Part shown: positions 63,058 through 64,000 of the stretch, piece after piece | How positions within the stretch are numbered: the first letter of the stretch is position 1 | Layout: every line of letters starts with the position of its first letter | Source: Paraburkholderia phosphatilytica | Lineage (GTDB): Bacteria; Pseudomonadota; Gammaproteobacteria; Burkholderiales; Burkholderiaceae | Length of the DNA: 64,000 bases | Direction: 5' to 3' | Assembly: GCF_003443895.1 (NCBI RefSeq) | Contig: NZ_QQOA01000014.1 | Coordinates: forward strand, 62,001-126,000 | Position numbers and translations under genes: made by a program | Notes under the pieces: model-generated | What the model was told of the DNA's origin: nothing | Database searches by the model: none | Seen by the model: the letters and a program-made list of their open reading frames with translations, nothing else

Positions 63058-63376
63058 CACGTGACGATGCGAGCGCGCATGGCCTGCGACAGCCCGCCGC
63101 AGCGCCGCGCGCGGCCATCGTGCTGCAGCGCGGTCGATTGCCGCAGCTGCGCGCCGCATCGCCTGCTCGCGCACTTGCACGTGCGCGCCTCTTTTTGAGA
63201 TAGATCAATGCATTAGCGGCTTTCCCGTCCAGTTCGAAGCCTCGCCATGCGGCGTGTTGGCGCACCCCGCATCGCAACAAAATCGCGGCCTTTCCCGTAC
63301 GCTTTGCGCATCTGCTCACGCGCAGTGTCCGTCGACAGCGGTCGGCGGACATCGTCGTCGAAACTGGCACACGAAC
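63058..63376. promoter_or_regulatory. Upstream region of cydA with an FNR/ANR-type box
   Basis: This 319-base gap contains TTGAG-ATAG-ATCAA at 63195-63208, one mismatch from the FNR consensus TTGAT-N4-ATCAA, about 169 bases before the cydA start. No gene is supported elsewhere in the gap. Confidence 0.6.
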
Positions 63377-64000
63377 ATGGACTCCGCACTCTCGGCCCTC
63401 GACCTGGCCCGCCTGCAATTCGCCTTCACGGTCTCGTTCCACATCGTCTTTCCCGCGCTCTCGATCGGACTCGCGAGCTTCATCGCCGTGCTCGAAGCGA
63501 TGTGGCTGCGCACCGGCGAAACGCACTACCGTGACCTCTGCATGTTCTGGTCGAAAGTCTTCGCGGTCGCGTTCGGCATGGGCGTCGTGTCCGGCGTCGT
63601 GATGAGCTACGAGTTCGGCACGAACTGGGCGGGCTTCTCGAAGTTCGCCGGGCCCGTCACCGGCCCGCTGTTGATGTACGAAGTGATGACCGCGTTCTTC
63701 CTCGAAGCGGGCTTCCTCGGCATCATGCTGTTCGGCTGGAAGCGCGTGAGCCCGCGCGCGCACTTCGGCGCGACGCTGATGGTCGCGACCGGCACGCTGA
63801 TCTCCACCTTCTGGATCCTCGCGTCGAACAGCTGGATGCAGACGCCGCAAGGCTTCAAGATCGTGAACGATCAGGTCGTGCCGACCGACTGGTTCAAGAT
63901 CATCTTCAACCCGTCGTTCCCGTACCGGCTCGCGCACATGGCGATCGCGGCGTTCATCGTCGGCGGGCTCGTGGTGGCAGCCACCGGCGCGTGGCATCTG
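63377..64000 (+). CDS. cydA: Cytochrome bd ubiquinol oxidase subunit I (3' end outside window)
   Basis: The first 208 residues are present. MDSALSALDLARLQFAFTVS and FHIVFPALSIG place the heme b595 histidine near residue 22, and YEFGTNWAGFSKFAGPVTGP and TGTLISTFWILASNSWMQTP are strongly conserved in CydA/CioA. It reduces oxygen to water in the inner membrane; the quinol-loop length that separates CydA from cyanide-insensitive CioA lies outside the window. An FNR-type box upstream suggests low-oxygen control. Confidence 0.93.
   Translation, partial: MDSALSALDLARLQFAFTVSFHIVFPALSIGLASFIAVLEAMWLRTGETHYRDLCMFWSKVFAVAFGMGVVSGVVMSYEFGTNWAGFSKFAGPVTGPLLMYEVMTAFFLEAGFLGIMLFGWKRVSPRAHFGATLMVATGTLISTFWILASNSWMQTPQGFKIVNDQVVPTDWFKIIFNPSFPYRLAHMAIAAFIVGGLVVAATGAWHL

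Overview
The window reads as chromosome of a high-GC betaproteobacterium of the Burkholderia sensu lato group, most likely Paraburkholderia or Caballeronia. The reasons are the dense GC-rich coding, orphan Bug-type (TctC-like) binding proteins, and above all an almost complete cepacian-type (bce) exopolysaccharide locus in one block. Identifications rest on motifs and remembered family features; no database search was possible.

Positions 1-10918 hold accessory catabolism. There is a truncated IclR regulator, a LysR regulator divergent from a Bug-type binding protein, and a 3-hydroxyisobutyrate-dehydrogenase-like enzyme with a doubled C-terminal domain. Two near-identical perfect palindromes lie in front of the last two genes. 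A GFA-domain enzyme follows. A second set contains a lipoprotein amidohydrolase, a LysR regulator, an IlvD/Edd dehydratase and an MFS permease. Positions 10919-13250 look like a scar: a broken tyrosine integrase beside the C-terminal stub of a fatty acid desaturase.

Positions 13712-40987 carry the exopolysaccharide locus, in the order bceT, S, R, Q, P, O, N, M, K, J, I, H, G, F, E, D, C, B, A, split into blocks on both strands. Together these genes encode: precursors (BceA GDP-mannose, BceT UDP-glucose, BceC UDP-glucuronate, BceN/BceM GDP-6-deoxyhexose); priming (BceB); glycosyltransferases (BceG, H, J, K, R); acylation (BceO, S); flipping (BceQ); polymerisation (BceI); and regulated export (BceD phosphatase, BceE outer-membrane protein, BceF kinase). 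Next to bceA lies a gene with a transposase-type N-terminal domain fused to unrelated sequence, then a secreted beta-propeller protein paralogous to BceP. Several intergenic gaps here are conspicuously AT-rich and share short motifs.

Positions 44887-55510 hold a PhnD-like protein without a signal peptide, the leucine/isovalerate (liu) operon with a divergent TetR regulator, a possible orphan pre-toxin protein, an orphan sulfonate-type binding protein and an MscS channel. Positions 55780-60314 hold a four-gene Baeyer-Villiger monooxygenase / SDR / ferritin-like hydrolase / alpha-beta hydrolase operon. The window ends with a glycolipid-binding-like protein, a urea transporter, a class II aldolase, a tautomerase and the 5' part of cydA, which has an FNR-type box upstream. 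No rRNA, tRNA or CRISPR array was recognised.
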